The translations under genes were made by a program, and so were the position numbers. Below, in pieces: positions 48,511-56,970 of a stretch of DNA of 64,000 nucleotides; within the stretch, counting starts at the first letter, position 1, and the number at the start of each line of letters is the position of its first letter. The notes under the pieces were generated by a model that made no database searches, had not been told where the DNA came from, and saw only the letters and a program-made list of their open reading frames with translations. This DNA comes from Nocardioides sp. Root1257 (GTDB taxonomy: Bacteria > Actinomycetota > Actinomycetes > Propionibacteriales > Nocardioidaceae): NCBI RefSeq assembly GCF_001425175.1, contig NZ_LMDV01000008.1:605494-669493 (forward strand), read 5' to 3'.

Positions 48511-49409
48511 CAGCCATCGACTGCGGCACCAACACGATCAAGCTGCTCATCGGCGCGTTGCCCGACGTGGACGTCCGCGAGATGCGGATGGTCCGCCTCG
48601 GCCAGGACCTCGACCGCACCGGCCGGATCGCCGACGAGGCGCTGGTGCGAGCCTTCGCCGCGATCGACGAGTACGCCGCACTGATCGCGTCGTACGACGT
48701 GCCGCCGTCGCGGGTGCGCTTCGTCGCGACCTCGGCCTCGCGGGACGCGTCGAACGCCGACGTCTTCGTCGCGGGTGTGCGTGCCCGGCTCGGCATCGAG
48801 CCGGAGGTGGTCTCCGGGGACGTCGAGGCGGCGCTGTCCTTCGACGGCGCCGCGCGCAACCTGCGGGAGGCGCCGGCCCTGCCGGTGCTGGTCGTCGACA
48901 TCGGCGGCGGATCGACCGAGCTGATCCTCGGCAGGTCCGCCCCCGACGAGGCGGACTCGATGGACATCGGCTCGGTGCGCCTGCACGAGCGGCACCTGCA
49001 CTCCGACCCGCCGACCGCGGCCGAGATCGCCGCCTGCACGGCCGACATCGAGGCCCACCTCGACGCGTGCCCGGTCCGACCCGCCGACGCGGCGACGGTG
49101 GTCGGCGTCGCCGGCACCGTCACCCAGCTGGCCGCGGTGGCGCTGGACCTGACGGCGTACTCCCGCGCCGACGTCGACCAGCTCGTGCTCCCCGCGGAGC
49201 AGGTCTTCGCCACTGTCGAGCGCCTGCTCGCGATGACCGTCGCCGAGCGCCGCGCCCTGCCCGCCATGCACCCCGGGCGCGCCGACGTCATCGGCGCCGG
49301 GGTCCTGATCCTCGACCGGGTCCTGCGGCGCACCCGTGCCTCCGCCCTCGTCGTCTCCGACTCCGACATCCTCGACGGGATCGCCTGGTCGGTCGCCGCG
49401 GAGGGATAG
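48495..49409 (+). CDS. ppx: Exopolyphosphatase / GppA family
   Basis: The 304-residue enzyme has the actin-like ATPase fold. It starts with [14 protein letters not shown] and carries [14 protein letters not shown] and [10 protein letters not shown]. It is the short actinobacterial form without the C-terminal HD domain, and should release phosphate from polyphosphate or pppGpp. I chose GTG 48495, with GGGAG 8 nt before it. It overlaps DUF501. A long hairpin begins within its stop codon. Confidence 0.9.
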   Translation: MRGRVAAIDCGTNTIKLLIGALPDVDVREMRMVRLGQDLDRTGRIADEALVRAFAAIDEYAALIASYDVPPSRVRFVATSASRDASNADVFVAGVRARLGIEPEVVSGDVEAALSFDGAARNLREAPALPVLVVDIGGGSTELILGRSAPDEADSMDIGSVRLHERHLHSDPPTAAEIAACTADIEAHLDACPVRPADAATVVGVAGTVTQLAAVALDLTAYSRADVDQLVLPAEQVFATVERLLAMTVAERRALPAMHPGRADVIGAGVLILDRVLRRTRASALVVSDSDILDGIAWSVAAEG

Positions 49410-49465
49410 TCCCTGACGTTCTGGCCCTCTCCGGGCGCTCGGGAGGACCGGATCGTCAGGGACTA
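49407..49465 (+). terminator. Long hairpin overlapping the ppx stop codon
   Basis: TAGTCCCTGACG (49407-49418) and CGTCAGGGACTA (49454-49465) pair over all 12 bases, with a 35-nt middle that can fold further. The first TAG is the stop codon of ppx. The next gene begins at 49490. Confidence 0.75.
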
Positions 49466-49489
49466 CCCCGACGACGGCAGGATGGGGCC

Positions 49490-50299
49490 GTGAGCAACGT
49501 CGCGCCCGGCACCGGCTGGCCCGGCGACCCCGCGACATCGGAGACGCCGGTGGCGGGGACGGCGGCGCAGGTACGCCGGCTCGCGCGGACCGCGGCGGCC
49601 GAGGGGCTGGACGAGGTGGACGCCCGGGTGTCGGTCTGCCGGGCCTGCCCGCGGCTGGTGCGCTGGCGCGAGGACGTCGCGCGCGAGAAGCGGGCGGCGT
49701 TCCGCGACGAGACCTACTGGGGCCGGCCGATCCCGGGCTGGGGATCTCCCACGCCGCAGATCCTGATCGTCGGCCTGGCGCCGGCAGCCCACGGTGCCAA
49801 CCGCACCGGCCGCGTGTTCACCGGTGACCGCAGCGGGGACTGGCTGTTCGCCAGCCTGCACCGCGTCGGCCTGGCGCGGCTCCCCACGAGTGTGCGCGCC
49901 GACGACGGCCAGGAGCTGATCGGCACCCGGATGGTCGCCACCGTCCGCTGCGCGCCGCCGCAGAACAAGCCGACCGTCACCGAGCGCGACACCTGCGCGC
50001 CCTGGATCGAGGCCGAGCTCGGGCTGCTCGTCGAGCACGTGCGCGTCGTCGTCGCCCTCGGCGGCTACGGCTGGGATGCGACCCTGCGCTCGTACGCCGC
50101 GATCGGCTGGGACGTGGTGCGGCCCAAGCCGCGGTTCGGCCACGGCGCCGAGGCGCGGCTGGTCGGCGGCGACCGGGAGGTGGTGCTGCTCGGCAGCTAC
50201 CACCCCAGCCAGCAGAACACGTTCACCGGTCGGCTCACCGAGCCGATGCTCGACGAGGTGCTGGGCCGCGCGGCGGCCCTCGGTGCGCCGCTACGCTGA
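49490..50299 (+). CDS. Uracil-DNA glycosylase, family 5 (UdgB-like)
   Basis: The 269-residue enzyme removes uracil and probably other deaminated bases from DNA. Motif A is [19 protein letters not shown], with the family 5 Ala in place of the acidic residue of other families. The second motif is [16 protein letters not shown]. Cys residues in [13 protein letters not shown] and at [11 protein letters not shown] fit the 4Fe-4S cluster. GTG 49490 is 6 nt after CAGGAT. It is flanked by hairpin and kinase. Confidence 0.9.
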   Translation: MSNVAPGTGWPGDPATSETPVAGTAAQVRRLARTAAAEGLDEVDARVSVCRACPRLVRWREDVAREKRAAFRDETYWGRPIPGWGSPTPQILIVGLAPAAHGANRTGRVFTGDRSGDWLFASLHRVGLARLPTSVRADDGQELIGTRMVATVRCAPPQNKPTVTERDTCAPWIEAELGLLVEHVRVVVALGGYGWDATLRSYAAIGWDVVRPKPRFGHGAEARLVGGDREVVLLGSYHPSQQNTFTGRLTEPMLDEVLGRAAALGAPLR

Positions 50300-50303
50300 T
50301 CCC

Positions 50304-50351
50304 ATGCGCGCATCGTTCCCGGGGATGCACGGCTGGGCCACCCCGTCGTGA
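50304..50351 (+). CDS. 15-residue leader mini-ORF before the PAS kinase
   Basis: The frame reads [15 protein letters not shown] and stops with a TGA that overlaps the GTG of the kinase gene (GTGA). Its ATG is 6 nt after TACGCT (50292-50297), the spacing of leaderless starts in this window. So a leaderless mini-ORF could bring ribosomes to the kinase start, which has no good ribosome site. No family is known for such a short peptide. Confidence 0.35.
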   Translation: MRASFPGMHGWATPS

Positions 50352-51628
50352 CGCGGCCCCGACTCTCCGCGACCGTACGCCGGCGCTGGGCCCACGAGTG
50401 GGGCTCCACCGCGGACACCGTCCTCGTCGCCGCCGTCTCCGGGTGCCTCGCGGCCACGTCGTACTCGGTGCTGCGCTACCGCCGGGCCCGCACCGCCGTG
50501 GCCCAGCACGTCGCGATCGACCGAGCGCTCGCGGAGACGACCGAGCGCTACCGCGCACTCTTCGACTTCCACCCCGACGGCATCTTCTCGCTCAGCCTGG
50601 AGGGCCGGTTCACGAGCGCCAACGAGGCCTCCGAGCGGCTGTCGGGCTACTCGCAGGACGAGCTGGTCGGGATGGCCTTCCGCGACCTGCTCCCCGACGA
50701 CCAGCTGGAGGTCGTCTCCCGCAGCTTCGAGGACGTGGTGGCCCGCCGCTCGCGGCACCTGGAGGCGAGCATCGTGCACCGCGACGGGCACCGCGTCGAC
50801 CTCAGCCTGACCGGGCTGCCGATCATCGTCGACGACGAGATCGTCGGGGTGTTCGGCATCGCCGAGGACATCACCGCGCGCCTCCAGATGCAGCGGGAGG
50901 TCGAGGAGGCCCGCGCGGTCGCCGAGCAGGCCAACGAGGCGAAGTCGCTCTTCCTCGCGACCATGAGCCACGAGGTGCGCACGCCCCTGACGAGCGTGAT
51001 CGCCGCCTCCGAGATGCTCGACGACACCGGCCTCGACGAGACCCAGCGCAAGCTGACCGACGTCCTGCACCGCTCCGGGACCCGCGCGCTCCGGCTGGTC
51101 GAGGACATCCTCGACTTCTCGCGCGTCGAGGCCGGGAAGACCCGCCTCGAGCCCGTCACCTTCGACCCGGCCGCCGTCCTCGACGAGACGTTCGCCCCCG
51201 CCCTGGAGGCCGGCCGCGCCCGCGGCCTCGTCGTCGAGGCGTCGTACGGCGAGCTCCCGCCGCTGGTCGTCGGCGACCCGGGCCGGCTCGCCCAGGTCGT
51301 GACGAACCTGCTCGAGAACGCCGTGAAGTTCACCGACGCCGGCCGGGTCCGGCTGAGCGCCCACGCCAAGCAGACCGACGCGGGCGCCGACCTCCACGTC
51401 GAGGTCTCCGACACCGGGATCGGGATGACCGACGAGCAGGTCCGGCTGGTCTTCGAGCCCTTCCAGCAGGCCGACTCGTCCATCACCCGCCGCTACGGCG
51501 GCACCGGGCTCGGCCTCGCGATCTGCCGCCAGCTCGTGGCCCTGATGGACGGCAGCTTCGAGGTCGAGAGCACCCCCGACCGCGGCACCACGTTCGCGGT
51601 CCGGCTGCCCCTCGGCGTACCCGACTAG
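50348..51628 (+). CDS. PAS-domain sensor histidine kinase
   Basis: The 426-residue protein has one helix (about 22-40), a PAS domain ([25 protein letters not shown]...), a short coiled coil, HisKA with [21 protein letters not shown] and an ATPase domain ([35 protein letters not shown]). No receiver domain or neighbouring regulator exists, so it is an orphan kinase. Its GTG is coupled to the mini-ORF. It is followed by a palindrome and a tRNA gene. Confidence 0.9.
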   Translation: MTRPRLSATVRRRWAHEWGSTADTVLVAAVSGCLAATSYSVLRYRRARTAVAQHVAIDRALAETTERYRALFDFHPDGIFSLSLEGRFTSANEASERLSGYSQDELVGMAFRDLLPDDQLEVVSRSFEDVVARRSRHLEASIVHRDGHRVDLSLTGLPIIVDDEIVGVFGIAEDITARLQMQREVEEARAVAEQANEAKSLFLATMSHEVRTPLTSVIAASEMLDDTGLDETQRKLTDVLHRSGTRALRLVEDILDFSRVEAGKTRLEPVTFDPAAVLDETFAPALEAGRARGLVVEASYGELPPLVVGDPGRLAQVVTNLLENAVKFTDAGRVRLSAHAKQTDAGADLHVEVSDTGIGMTDEQVRLVFEPFQQADSSITRRYGGTGLGLAICRQLVALMDGSFEVESTPDRGTTFAVRLPLGVPD

Positions 51629-51638
51629 GCTCCGGCGG

Positions 51639-51684
51639 GACGTCATACGGCTGGAGCATCCGCTTGCTCGATCCGTATGACGTC
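51639..51684. repeat. 46-nt palindromic repeat, copy 3 (loop TCCGCT)
   Basis: The arms GACGTCATACGG and CCGTATGACGTC and loop TCCGCT match copy 2. Some inner bases differ (GGCTGGAGCA). It lies 11 nt after the kinase stop and 7 nt before the tRNA gene. Confidence 0.85.
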
Positions 51685-51691
51685 CGCGAAC

Positions 51692-51765
51692 GCCCCTGTA
51701 TCCCAACCGGTAGAGGAAGCCGCCTTAAAAGCGGTCCAGTCTGGGTTCGAACCCCAGCGGGGGCA
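51692..51765 (+). tRNA. tRNA with UAA anticodon and short variable loop
   Basis: The acceptor GCCCCTG pairs with CGGGGGC (one U-G pair). The anticodon arm GCCGC-CTTAAAA-GCGGT gives anticodon UAA (51726-51728), which reads the leucine codon UUA. The T arm CTGGG-TTCGAAC-CCCAG is regular, and A is the discriminator. The variable loop is only about five bases (CCAGT). Leucine tRNAs are normally class II with a long arm. So it is either an unusual tRNA-Leu or a tRNA with another identity. The D arm carries one extra base. No CCA is encoded. Confidence 0.8.
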
Positions 51766-51851
51766 CGTTTCGTGTCTGCCGACGCTGGGTCTCCCTGCTG
51801 GCTAGAGTCACGGCGACCGGATCGATGTCTCTCAGCTTCCAGGAGATCGCC

Positions 51852-52511
51852 ATGAACCCACGGATGCTGGTCGCCGCGGGGTCTGCCGTTGTCGCAGCGG
51901 CGATGTCGTCCGTGGTCCCAGCGGTTCAGGCGAGCTCAGGCGCCATCAGCCATGGCGCGGCGAGCAGTGTCACAGGAACCGCCAGGGCGGATCGATTGCG
52001 TGGCTCGGCCGGCGCGGACGTGATCCGCGCACGTGGTGGGATCGACCTCGTCCTTGCTGGGGCCGGTGACGACACCGTCTTCCTCGGTCCCGGTGGCAGC
52101 GCGCGGGCGCCCGAGTACGGGTATGGGCAGGGCGGTGACGACCGCATGGACGGCGGTCCAGGAGCGGACAAGCTGGCCGGCATGAGCGGTGCCGACCGCC
52201 TTGTGGGTGGCGCGGGTCCGGACCACCTGGTCGGGGGTGGCGATGATGACGTCCTCGACGGAGGTGTCGGTCCCGACTACCTCGTGCCCGGGGAAGGTGT
52301 GGATGTTGTCCGCGGTGGGGCCGGCAGCGACACGTTCGAGGTGCAACCTGACGGGGCGAGAGACCTGATCCGTTGCGGTCCTGGCTACGACGAGGTCCTG
52401 TACTGGGATGACGTTGACGGTCTCGACGTCGTCGCTGATGACTGCGAACAGGTGCTGTCCAGGGTCTCGCCGCTCAGGCTCGGCGGCGGACAGAGCGCGG
52501 CCAGACCCTAG
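51852..52511 (+). CDS. Secreted RTX-like calcium-binding repeat protein
   Basis: The 219-residue protein has a signal peptide (MLVAAGSAVVAAAMSSVVPA) and hemolysin-type repeats of nine residues, GGxGxDxLx: GSAGADVIRARGG..., GGPGADKLAG..., GGAGPDHLVGGGDDDVLDGG, GGAGSDTFEV. They bind calcium in a beta roll. There is no toxin domain, so it is more likely a surface or matrix protein. The base composition seems a little less GC-rich than its neighbours. AGGAGA lies before the ATG. The stop overlaps the stop of the opposing gene (CTAG). Confidence 0.8.
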   Translation: MNPRMLVAAGSAVVAAAMSSVVPAVQASSGAISHGAASSVTGTARADRLRGSAGADVIRARGGIDLVLAGAGDDTVFLGPGGSARAPEYGYGQGGDDRMDGGPGADKLAGMSGADRLVGGAGPDHLVGGGDDDVLDGGVGPDYLVPGEGVDVVRGGAGSDTFEVQPDGARDLIRCGPGYDEVLYWDDVDGLDVVADDCEQVLSRVSPLRLGGGQSAARP

Positions 52512-53593
52512 GCCGCGCGGAGGTCCGTCTCCTGCGCGCGCCGCCAGGCGTAGACCGGCTGGTAGCGGTCGTGCAGCGTGGTCATCAGGCTGATCAGGCA
52601 GAGGAAGAAGAACGTCGTCCAACCGTGCCCGCTGCGGCCGAGGGTGAAGTCGATCAGCCACACCATCCCGACGTTGACCCCGACCCGGACGACGACGGCC
52701 AGCGCCGCGGACTCGATCGACCAGTTGCGGCGCGAGAAGAGCAGCGTGATGACGGCGTTCAGGGCGACGAGCGTGCCGATGGAGACGAAGAGGTCCTGGG
52801 TCGACAGCGACACCGTCGGCAGGAAGAGGCCGTAGATCGCGGAGACCAGTCCCACGAGGACGATCTTCTCGGCGGTCATCCAGGACACGACCCAGCCGCC
52901 GGCGACGTGGATCGCGGCCAGCTTGGCGCTGGTGTCGACGGCGTCGGGGACCGGGTCGGAGACGATCCGGAAGCGGTGGTCGGGCTCGGGCAGCCGCGGT
53001 CGTACGCCGAACCAGAGGATCGCGGCGAGCAGCAGGAGCAGGAGGATCAGCAGCGGCCAGGCCCACCAGTAGTCCTCCAGCGTGTCGGTCACGTCGAGCT
53101 CCGCGACGTGCAGCCAGTACTCCTGCGGCAGCTTGATGAAGATCCAGATGAAGCCCGCGGTGAGGATCCAGGCGCGCTGGGTGACCGGACGGGTGTTCCA
53201 CCGGGTCCGCCACAGCTCGTAGGCGATGAAGAAGTACTCGAACGTGTTCGGGAAGACGAGCAGCAGCCAGCGCTCATGGGTGACCTCGAAGAGGAACGCA
53301 CCGGCGAGCCGGTAGTAGAAGAGGAACCGCGCAACGGCGAACGCGTGCAGGTTGTCCCAGTTGCGCATCGCGGCGAGGTAGGCGATGGACAGGTAGAAGA
53401 TGTCCATCGCCTTGTCGTAGTTCTGGTAGCCCGGGGGGTCGAACCCGAAGGCCTGGAAGATCGTCTGGTCCGCGGCGTCGAGCACGAGGCAGGCGATGAT
53501 CGCCGGCAGCGGGTACCGCGGGATCAGCAGGGGCAGCAGGAACCGACCCGCGACGACCAGGACGAACACCACGTCTTCCACAGGCCTGATCAT
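52508..53593 (-). CDS. Polytopic membrane protein of unknown function
   Basis: The 361-residue protein has about nine hydrophobic segments, for example LPAIIACLVLDAADQTIF, PLLILLLLLLAAILWFGV and LAVVVRVGVNVGMVWLIDF. Aromatic residues (FEYFFIAYELWRTRW, LPQEYWLHV) are frequent. I do not recognise a named family. A short soluble section near the middle (RLPEPDHRFRIVSDPVPD) lies between helices. It is convergent with the RTX gene, and the two stop codons overlap. Confidence 0.72.
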   Translation of the reverse strand: MIRPVEDVVFVLVVAGRFLLPLLIPRYPLPAIIACLVLDAADQTIFQAFGFDPPGYQNYDKAMDIFYLSIAYLAAMRNWDNLHAFAVARFLFYYRLAGAFLFEVTHERWLLLVFPNTFEYFFIAYELWRTRWNTRPVTQRAWILTAGFIWIFIKLPQEYWLHVAELDVTDTLEDYWWAWPLLILLLLLLAAILWFGVRPRLPEPDHRFRIVSDPVPDAVDTSAKLAAIHVAGGWVVSWMTAEKIVLVGLVSAIYGLFLPTVSLSTQDLFVSIGTLVALNAVITLLFSRRNWSIESAALAVVVRVGVNVGMVWLIDFTLGRSGHGWTTFFFLCLISLMTTLHDRYQPVYAWRRAQETDLRAA

Positions 53594-53774
53594 GGAGGAT
53601 CCCGGCGATCCGGGACAGCAGGTCCTGCCGGTCGGGACGCCGCGCGTCCGAGACTCGGCCTCGTGACCGTCGTCGCCGCCCGGTCGACCTCCGCCGTCGT
53701 ACCCCCTCGGTGGTGACGGCGATCGCCGGCGAGCAGGTGGTGGTCGCGGGCCTTTCGTGGGTCAGCCACCGGTC

Positions 53775-53813
53775 GGTGGTTGAGGTGCGAGCGGAGCGAG
53801 CCTCGAAACCACC
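53775..53813. repeat. GGTGGTT...AACCACC repeat, copy after yjbR
   Basis: GGTGGTTGAGGTGCGAGCGG at the start and GCCTCGAAACCACC at the end, 39 nt. It touches the stop codon of the minus-strand YjbR gene (53815-53817). It is the same subtype as the copy at mazG. Confidence 0.85.
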
Positions 53814-53814
53814 C

Positions 53815-54168
53815 CTACGACGGGAGCACGTCGGCCCGGGCGGCGACCAGGTCGGCCGGGGCGGTGAGCCGCCACGCCTCGAAGACGAGCTCGGCGAGCT
53901 CGTCGCGCTCGACCCCCTCGAGGTGGACGACCACCCAGCCGAAGCCCCAGGCGGTGAACTGCACCTCGAAGACGTCCGGTCGCTCGCCGACCAGCGCCAG
54001 CTGCTCGGCGATGGTCTGCTTGAGCCCGACGGTGCGGGTCGGCTCCCACAGGTAGCCGAAGACGCGGCTGCCCACGTCGAAGCGCCAGTAGCGGTCATGG
54101 TCGGACCGGACGACGTCGGGGAGCTGCTCGACCAGCTCGAGGAAGTCGGAGATCTCGCAGCCGGCCAC
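53815..54168 (-). CDS. MmcQ/YjbR-family protein
   Basis: The 117-residue protein has the fold of MmcQ/YjbR proteins, with the block DRYWRFDVGSRVFGYLWEPTRTVGLKQ and an end FTAWGFGWVVVHLEGVERDELAELVFEAWRLTAP. The family is a small DNA-binding-like alpha/beta domain of unknown role. Start GTG at 54168. It is a single gene, with a repeat right behind the stop. Confidence 0.8.
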   Translation of the reverse strand: MAGCEISDFLELVEQLPDVVRSDHDRYWRFDVGSRVFGYLWEPTRTVGLKQTIAEQLALVGERPDVFEVQFTAWGFGWVVVHLEGVERDELAELVFEAWRLTAPADLVAARADVLPS

Positions 54169-54311
54169 GAGAGGGAGTCTGGCGTACGACGCCGACGGTC
54201 GCCGGGAACGTTGCAGCCACGCCCTGCGTTGAACCCAGTGAGCCCGCTTAGGATGGACTCATTGAGGTGACCCGTCACAGCGACGACACCCCCGGCCTCG
54301 AGGAGAGACCA

Positions 54312-55187
54312 ATGCAGAGCAACAACCCGGTGTTCCGTCGTTCGGAGGAGTTCAACTCCTCGAACGCCCACGGCAACCAGACCTACGCCGGCAACGGCTC
54401 CGGCTACCAGAACTACGGCCAGCCCGGCTACACCGACCCCGCCACGTGGGGCACCGGCCAGCCGGGCCAGCCCGGCACCCCGGCCCCGGTCGCCACCGGC
54501 GGGCCGATGACGATCGACTCGGTCGTCCAGAAGACCGCGATCGCGCTCGGCGTCGTCATCGTGACCGCCGCCATCACCTGGGTGATGAGCCCGGACGTCG
54601 ACCAGAACACCGACCCGTCGGCGATCAGCGGCCTCATCGCCGCGGCCACGATCGGCTCGCTGCTCGCGTTCGTGCTGTCGCTGGTCAACTCGTTCAAGCG
54701 GGTCATCAGCCCCGCGCTCGTGCTGCTCTTCTGCGCGGCCGAGGGCGTCGCGCTGGGTGCGATCAGCAAGGTCTTCAACATGGCCTACCCGGGCGTGGTG
54801 ATGAGCGCCGTGATCGGCACGTTCGGGGCCTTCGTCGGCACGCTCGCGGTCTACAAGTTCTTCAACATCAAGGTCAGCGACAAGTTCCGCCGGATGGTCT
54901 TCGCGGCGGTCCTCGGCGTGGTCGCGATCAGCCTGATGGAGGTCGTGCTGAGCGCCTTCGGCGCTCCGATCGGCTTCTTCGACGACGGCAAGCTCGGCCT
55001 GATCTTCGCGATCGTCGGCCTCGCGCTCGGTGTCTTCATGCTGGTCCTCGACTTCGACTTCGTCGAGCAGGGTGTCGCCAACCGGCTCCCCGACCGTGAG
55101 GGCTGGCGCGCCGCGTTCGCCATGACGGTCAGCCTGGTCTGGATCTACACCAACCTGCTGCGGATCCTGGCGATCATGCGCGAGTGA
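54312..55187 (+). CDS. Bax inhibitor-1 / YccA-like membrane protein
   Basis: The 291-residue protein has a Gly/Asn/Gln-rich cytoplasmic start of about 65 residues (NQTYAGNGSGYQNYGQPGY), then seven helices of the BI-1 family. These proteins form calcium leak channels or regulate membrane proteases. The last helix ends WIYTNLLRILAIMRE with the acidic residues typical of the family. The ATG follows GAGGAGAG. A TAGGAT box lies at about 54249. A strong terminator follows. Confidence 0.88.
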   Translation: MQSNNPVFRRSEEFNSSNAHGNQTYAGNGSGYQNYGQPGYTDPATWGTGQPGQPGTPAPVATGGPMTIDSVVQKTAIALGVVIVTAAITWVMSPDVDQNTDPSAISGLIAAATIGSLLAFVLSLVNSFKRVISPALVLLFCAAEGVALGAISKVFNMAYPGVVMSAVIGTFGAFVGTLAVYKFFNIKVSDKFRRMVFAAVLGVVAISLMEVVLSAFGAPIGFFDDGKLGLIFAIVGLALGVFMLVLDFDFVEQGVANRLPDREGWRAAFAMTVSLVWIYTNLLRILAIMRE

Positions 55188-55200
55188 CGCTCCACGCGTA

Positions 55201-55241
55201 CGACGAGGGGCCCCGGGCACACCGCCCGGGGCCCCTCGTCG
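55201..55241 (+). terminator. Strong terminator between convergent genes
   Basis: CGACGAGGGGCCCCGGGC pairs with GCCCGGGGCCCCTCGTCG over 18 bases across the loop ACACC. It serves the BI-1 gene and probably the minus-strand 47-aa gene that ends at 55276. Confidence 0.9.
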
Positions 55242-55275
55242 TTGCGGAGGCGTACGCCGCGCGCCGGGGCCTTGT

Positions 55276-55419
55276 CTACCCGCGGCGGCGGGACGGGAGC
55301 ATGTGCCAGACACTGAGCGCAGCGAAGACGATCGTGTTGAACGCGACGAACGTCGCCAGGTGCAGGAACCAGTCGGTCTCGAGGACCGATGACGGCAGCA
55401 GGATCCCCAGGAACGTCAC
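55276..55419 (-). CDS. 47-residue single-helix membrane protein
   Basis: The start codon GTG (55419-55417) overlaps the stop of the GT2 gene, so it is translated by coupling. The protein reads VTFLGILLPSSVLETDWFLH..., has one hydrophobic helix (about 18-38) and ends with HMLPSRRRG. No family could be recognised. The coupling suggests that it is a small subunit of the membrane synthase. Confidence 0.6.
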   Translation of the reverse strand: MTFLGILLPSSVLETDWFLHLATFVAFNTIVFAALSVWHMLPSRRRG

Positions 55420-56915
55420 GGCGCGACCTGCCTCTCCACGTAGTTCCACTCCGCGCGTCGGTGCAAGCTGATCTGCACGATCGAGGTGACGAAGCAGGCC
55501 TGCAGGAAGACGGCGTACCCGAGCTCGAGGACGATCGGCGCCGCCACGAGCCGTCCCGGCCAGCCGGCGTTCCACGCGGTCACCACCCGCTCCGTGATGA
55601 AGATGACGCCGATGGCCGTCCAGAAGGGGACCAGCACGAAGCTGTCGGCGGCGAGCAGGCTGATGCCGGCCATCAGCAGGTAGGAGCCGAGCGCGACGAC
55701 GCCGTACGCCAGCCCGATCTGCTGTGCCCAGTAGAGCCCGGTCGCGCGCGTGAGCCCGTAGGCGCCGATGTTCTCCAGAGCGCCGCGGTGCCAGCGCAGC
55801 CGCTGGCGCCACAACGCCCGCGCGCTCGGCATGATCTCCGTGGTCACCCGGCACTCCGGCGGCGAGTCGAGCCTCGCGCCGAGGGTCTTGAGTGCCAGGG
55901 TCAGCTCGTTGTCCTCGGTCAGGGCGAGGGTGTCGTAGACCTCGCCGCGATGGCCCGGCAGGAGGGTGCCCCGCGCTGCCGCGACCGCCTCGAGGGCGCC
56001 GGCGCGGATGAGGGCAGCGGTGCCGGTGAGCACGAAGACGCGGCCGGGCCGCCGAAGCACGAGGCGCTGGTAGCGGACGAACTCGTTGCGCTGCAGCTGC
56101 CCGATGAGCCCCTCTCCGGGCTCGCCGTCGAAGACCCCGCCGACCGCCATCAGATCCGGGTCGCTCTGGAGCAGTCCCAGTGCCACCTCGATGAAGTTCG
56201 AGGACAGCGTCGAGTCAGCGTCCATCACCATGACGACGTCGGAGTCGTCTGTGCTCGGGAGGAGGTCGGCCAGCGCCTGGTTCAAGGCGCCGGCCTTCTT
56301 CCGGGTGTTGCCGACCGTCGACCGGACCTCCACCCCGATGTCGTCCACCACTTCGGCGGTGCGGTCGGTGCAGTTGTCGGCGATGACGATCACGCGCGCC
56401 GGTGGGGTGGTCTGCGCCCGCAGCGACGCGATCGTGCTGCCGACGATCGCCTCCTCGTTGTGTGCGGGGATGAGCACGGTCAATCGCAGCGGTCGGTCCG
56501 GTGTGGGGTGCGGGGCCATCGTCTGCGGCCAGTCGACCGGCGTCTCCAGCGCCGGGATCCGATCGCCGAGTGGTCCGAGCACGCGTCGCCGCAGCCGGAC
56601 CTGGGCGTCCGAGAGTGGCGCCGGCAGGGGGCGGTCGGGGGACAGCACACGCATGGCAGTGGCGGTCTGGGTCGATGCCATGAACATCAGGACGGCGGCG
56701 ACCCCCAGCACGATCGCTGGCAGCAGGGTCAGGACCGCGTGCGTCAGGCGCAGGGGGAGCGGGAGGCCCCCCTGCTGCGTCAGGGTGCCGTGCTCATCGG
56801 TGAGCGCCATCCGGACCGCGGCCAGGGCGAACGCCCCGGCCAGGATCGCCAGGATCGCGGTCGCCCAGCCGAGAACCGCGGCGCGTCGGCGCCATTCGAG
56901 TTGCTGGCGGGTCAC
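55416..56915 (-). CDS. Membrane-bound family 2 glycosyltransferase (cellulose synthase-like)
   Basis: The 499-residue protein has two N-terminal helices, a GT-A domain and about four C-terminal helices. The donor site is LIPAHNEEAIVGSTIASLRAQ and DADS (MDADSTL), the acceptor site TED (TEDNELTL), followed by QRLRW. The processive synthases share D, DxD, TED and QxxRW. So it should polymerise or add sugars at the membrane. The product cannot be told. The start GTG is at 56915. The gene overlaps the 47-residue gene. Confidence 0.87.
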   Translation of the reverse strand: MTRQQLEWRRRAAVLGWATAILAILAGAFALAAVRMALTDEHGTLTQQGGLPLPLRLTHAVLTLLPAIVLGVAAVLMFMASTQTATAMRVLSPDRPLPAPLSDAQVRLRRRVLGPLGDRIPALETPVDWPQTMAPHPTPDRPLRLTVLIPAHNEEAIVGSTIASLRAQTTPPARVIVIADNCTDRTAEVVDDIGVEVRSTVGNTRKKAGALNQALADLLPSTDDSDVVMVMDADSTLSSNFIEVALGLLQSDPDLMAVGGVFDGEPGEGLIGQLQRNEFVRYQRLVLRRPGRVFVLTGTAALIRAGALEAVAAARGTLLPGHRGEVYDTLALTEDNELTLALKTLGARLDSPPECRVTTEIMPSARALWRQRLRWHRGALENIGAYGLTRATGLYWAQQIGLAYGVVALGSYLLMAGISLLAADSFVLVPFWTAIGVIFITERVVTAWNAGWPGRLVAAPIVLELGYAVFLQACFVTSIVQISLHRRAEWNYVERQVAP

Positions 56916-56949
56916 CGGCCCAGCCTGTCGCGGGCGGTCGGTGTGGCCA

Positions 56950-56966
56950 TCACCCGAACGGGGTGA
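56950..56966 (-). terminator. Small hairpin after the SGNH gene
   Basis: TCACCC and GGGTGA pair around GAACG, 5 nt beyond the minus-strand stop at 56971. Confidence 0.45.
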
Positions 56967-56970
56967 CTGA

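Noticed and set aside
51692..51765. bldA-type tRNA-Leu
   Set aside because: The anticodon fits, but bldA-type tRNAs have a long variable arm, which is absent. So I kept the anticodon only and no gene name.
52508..52511. Frameshift or fusion between the RTX gene and the membrane gene
   Set aside because: They are on opposite strands and only share the CTAG of their stop codons.
53594..53774. Coding sequence in the gap before the YjbR gene
   Set aside because: A plus-strand frame runs through this gap, but it also covers the repeat and the opposite-strand YjbR gene, and it shows no domain. Nothing else was found here.
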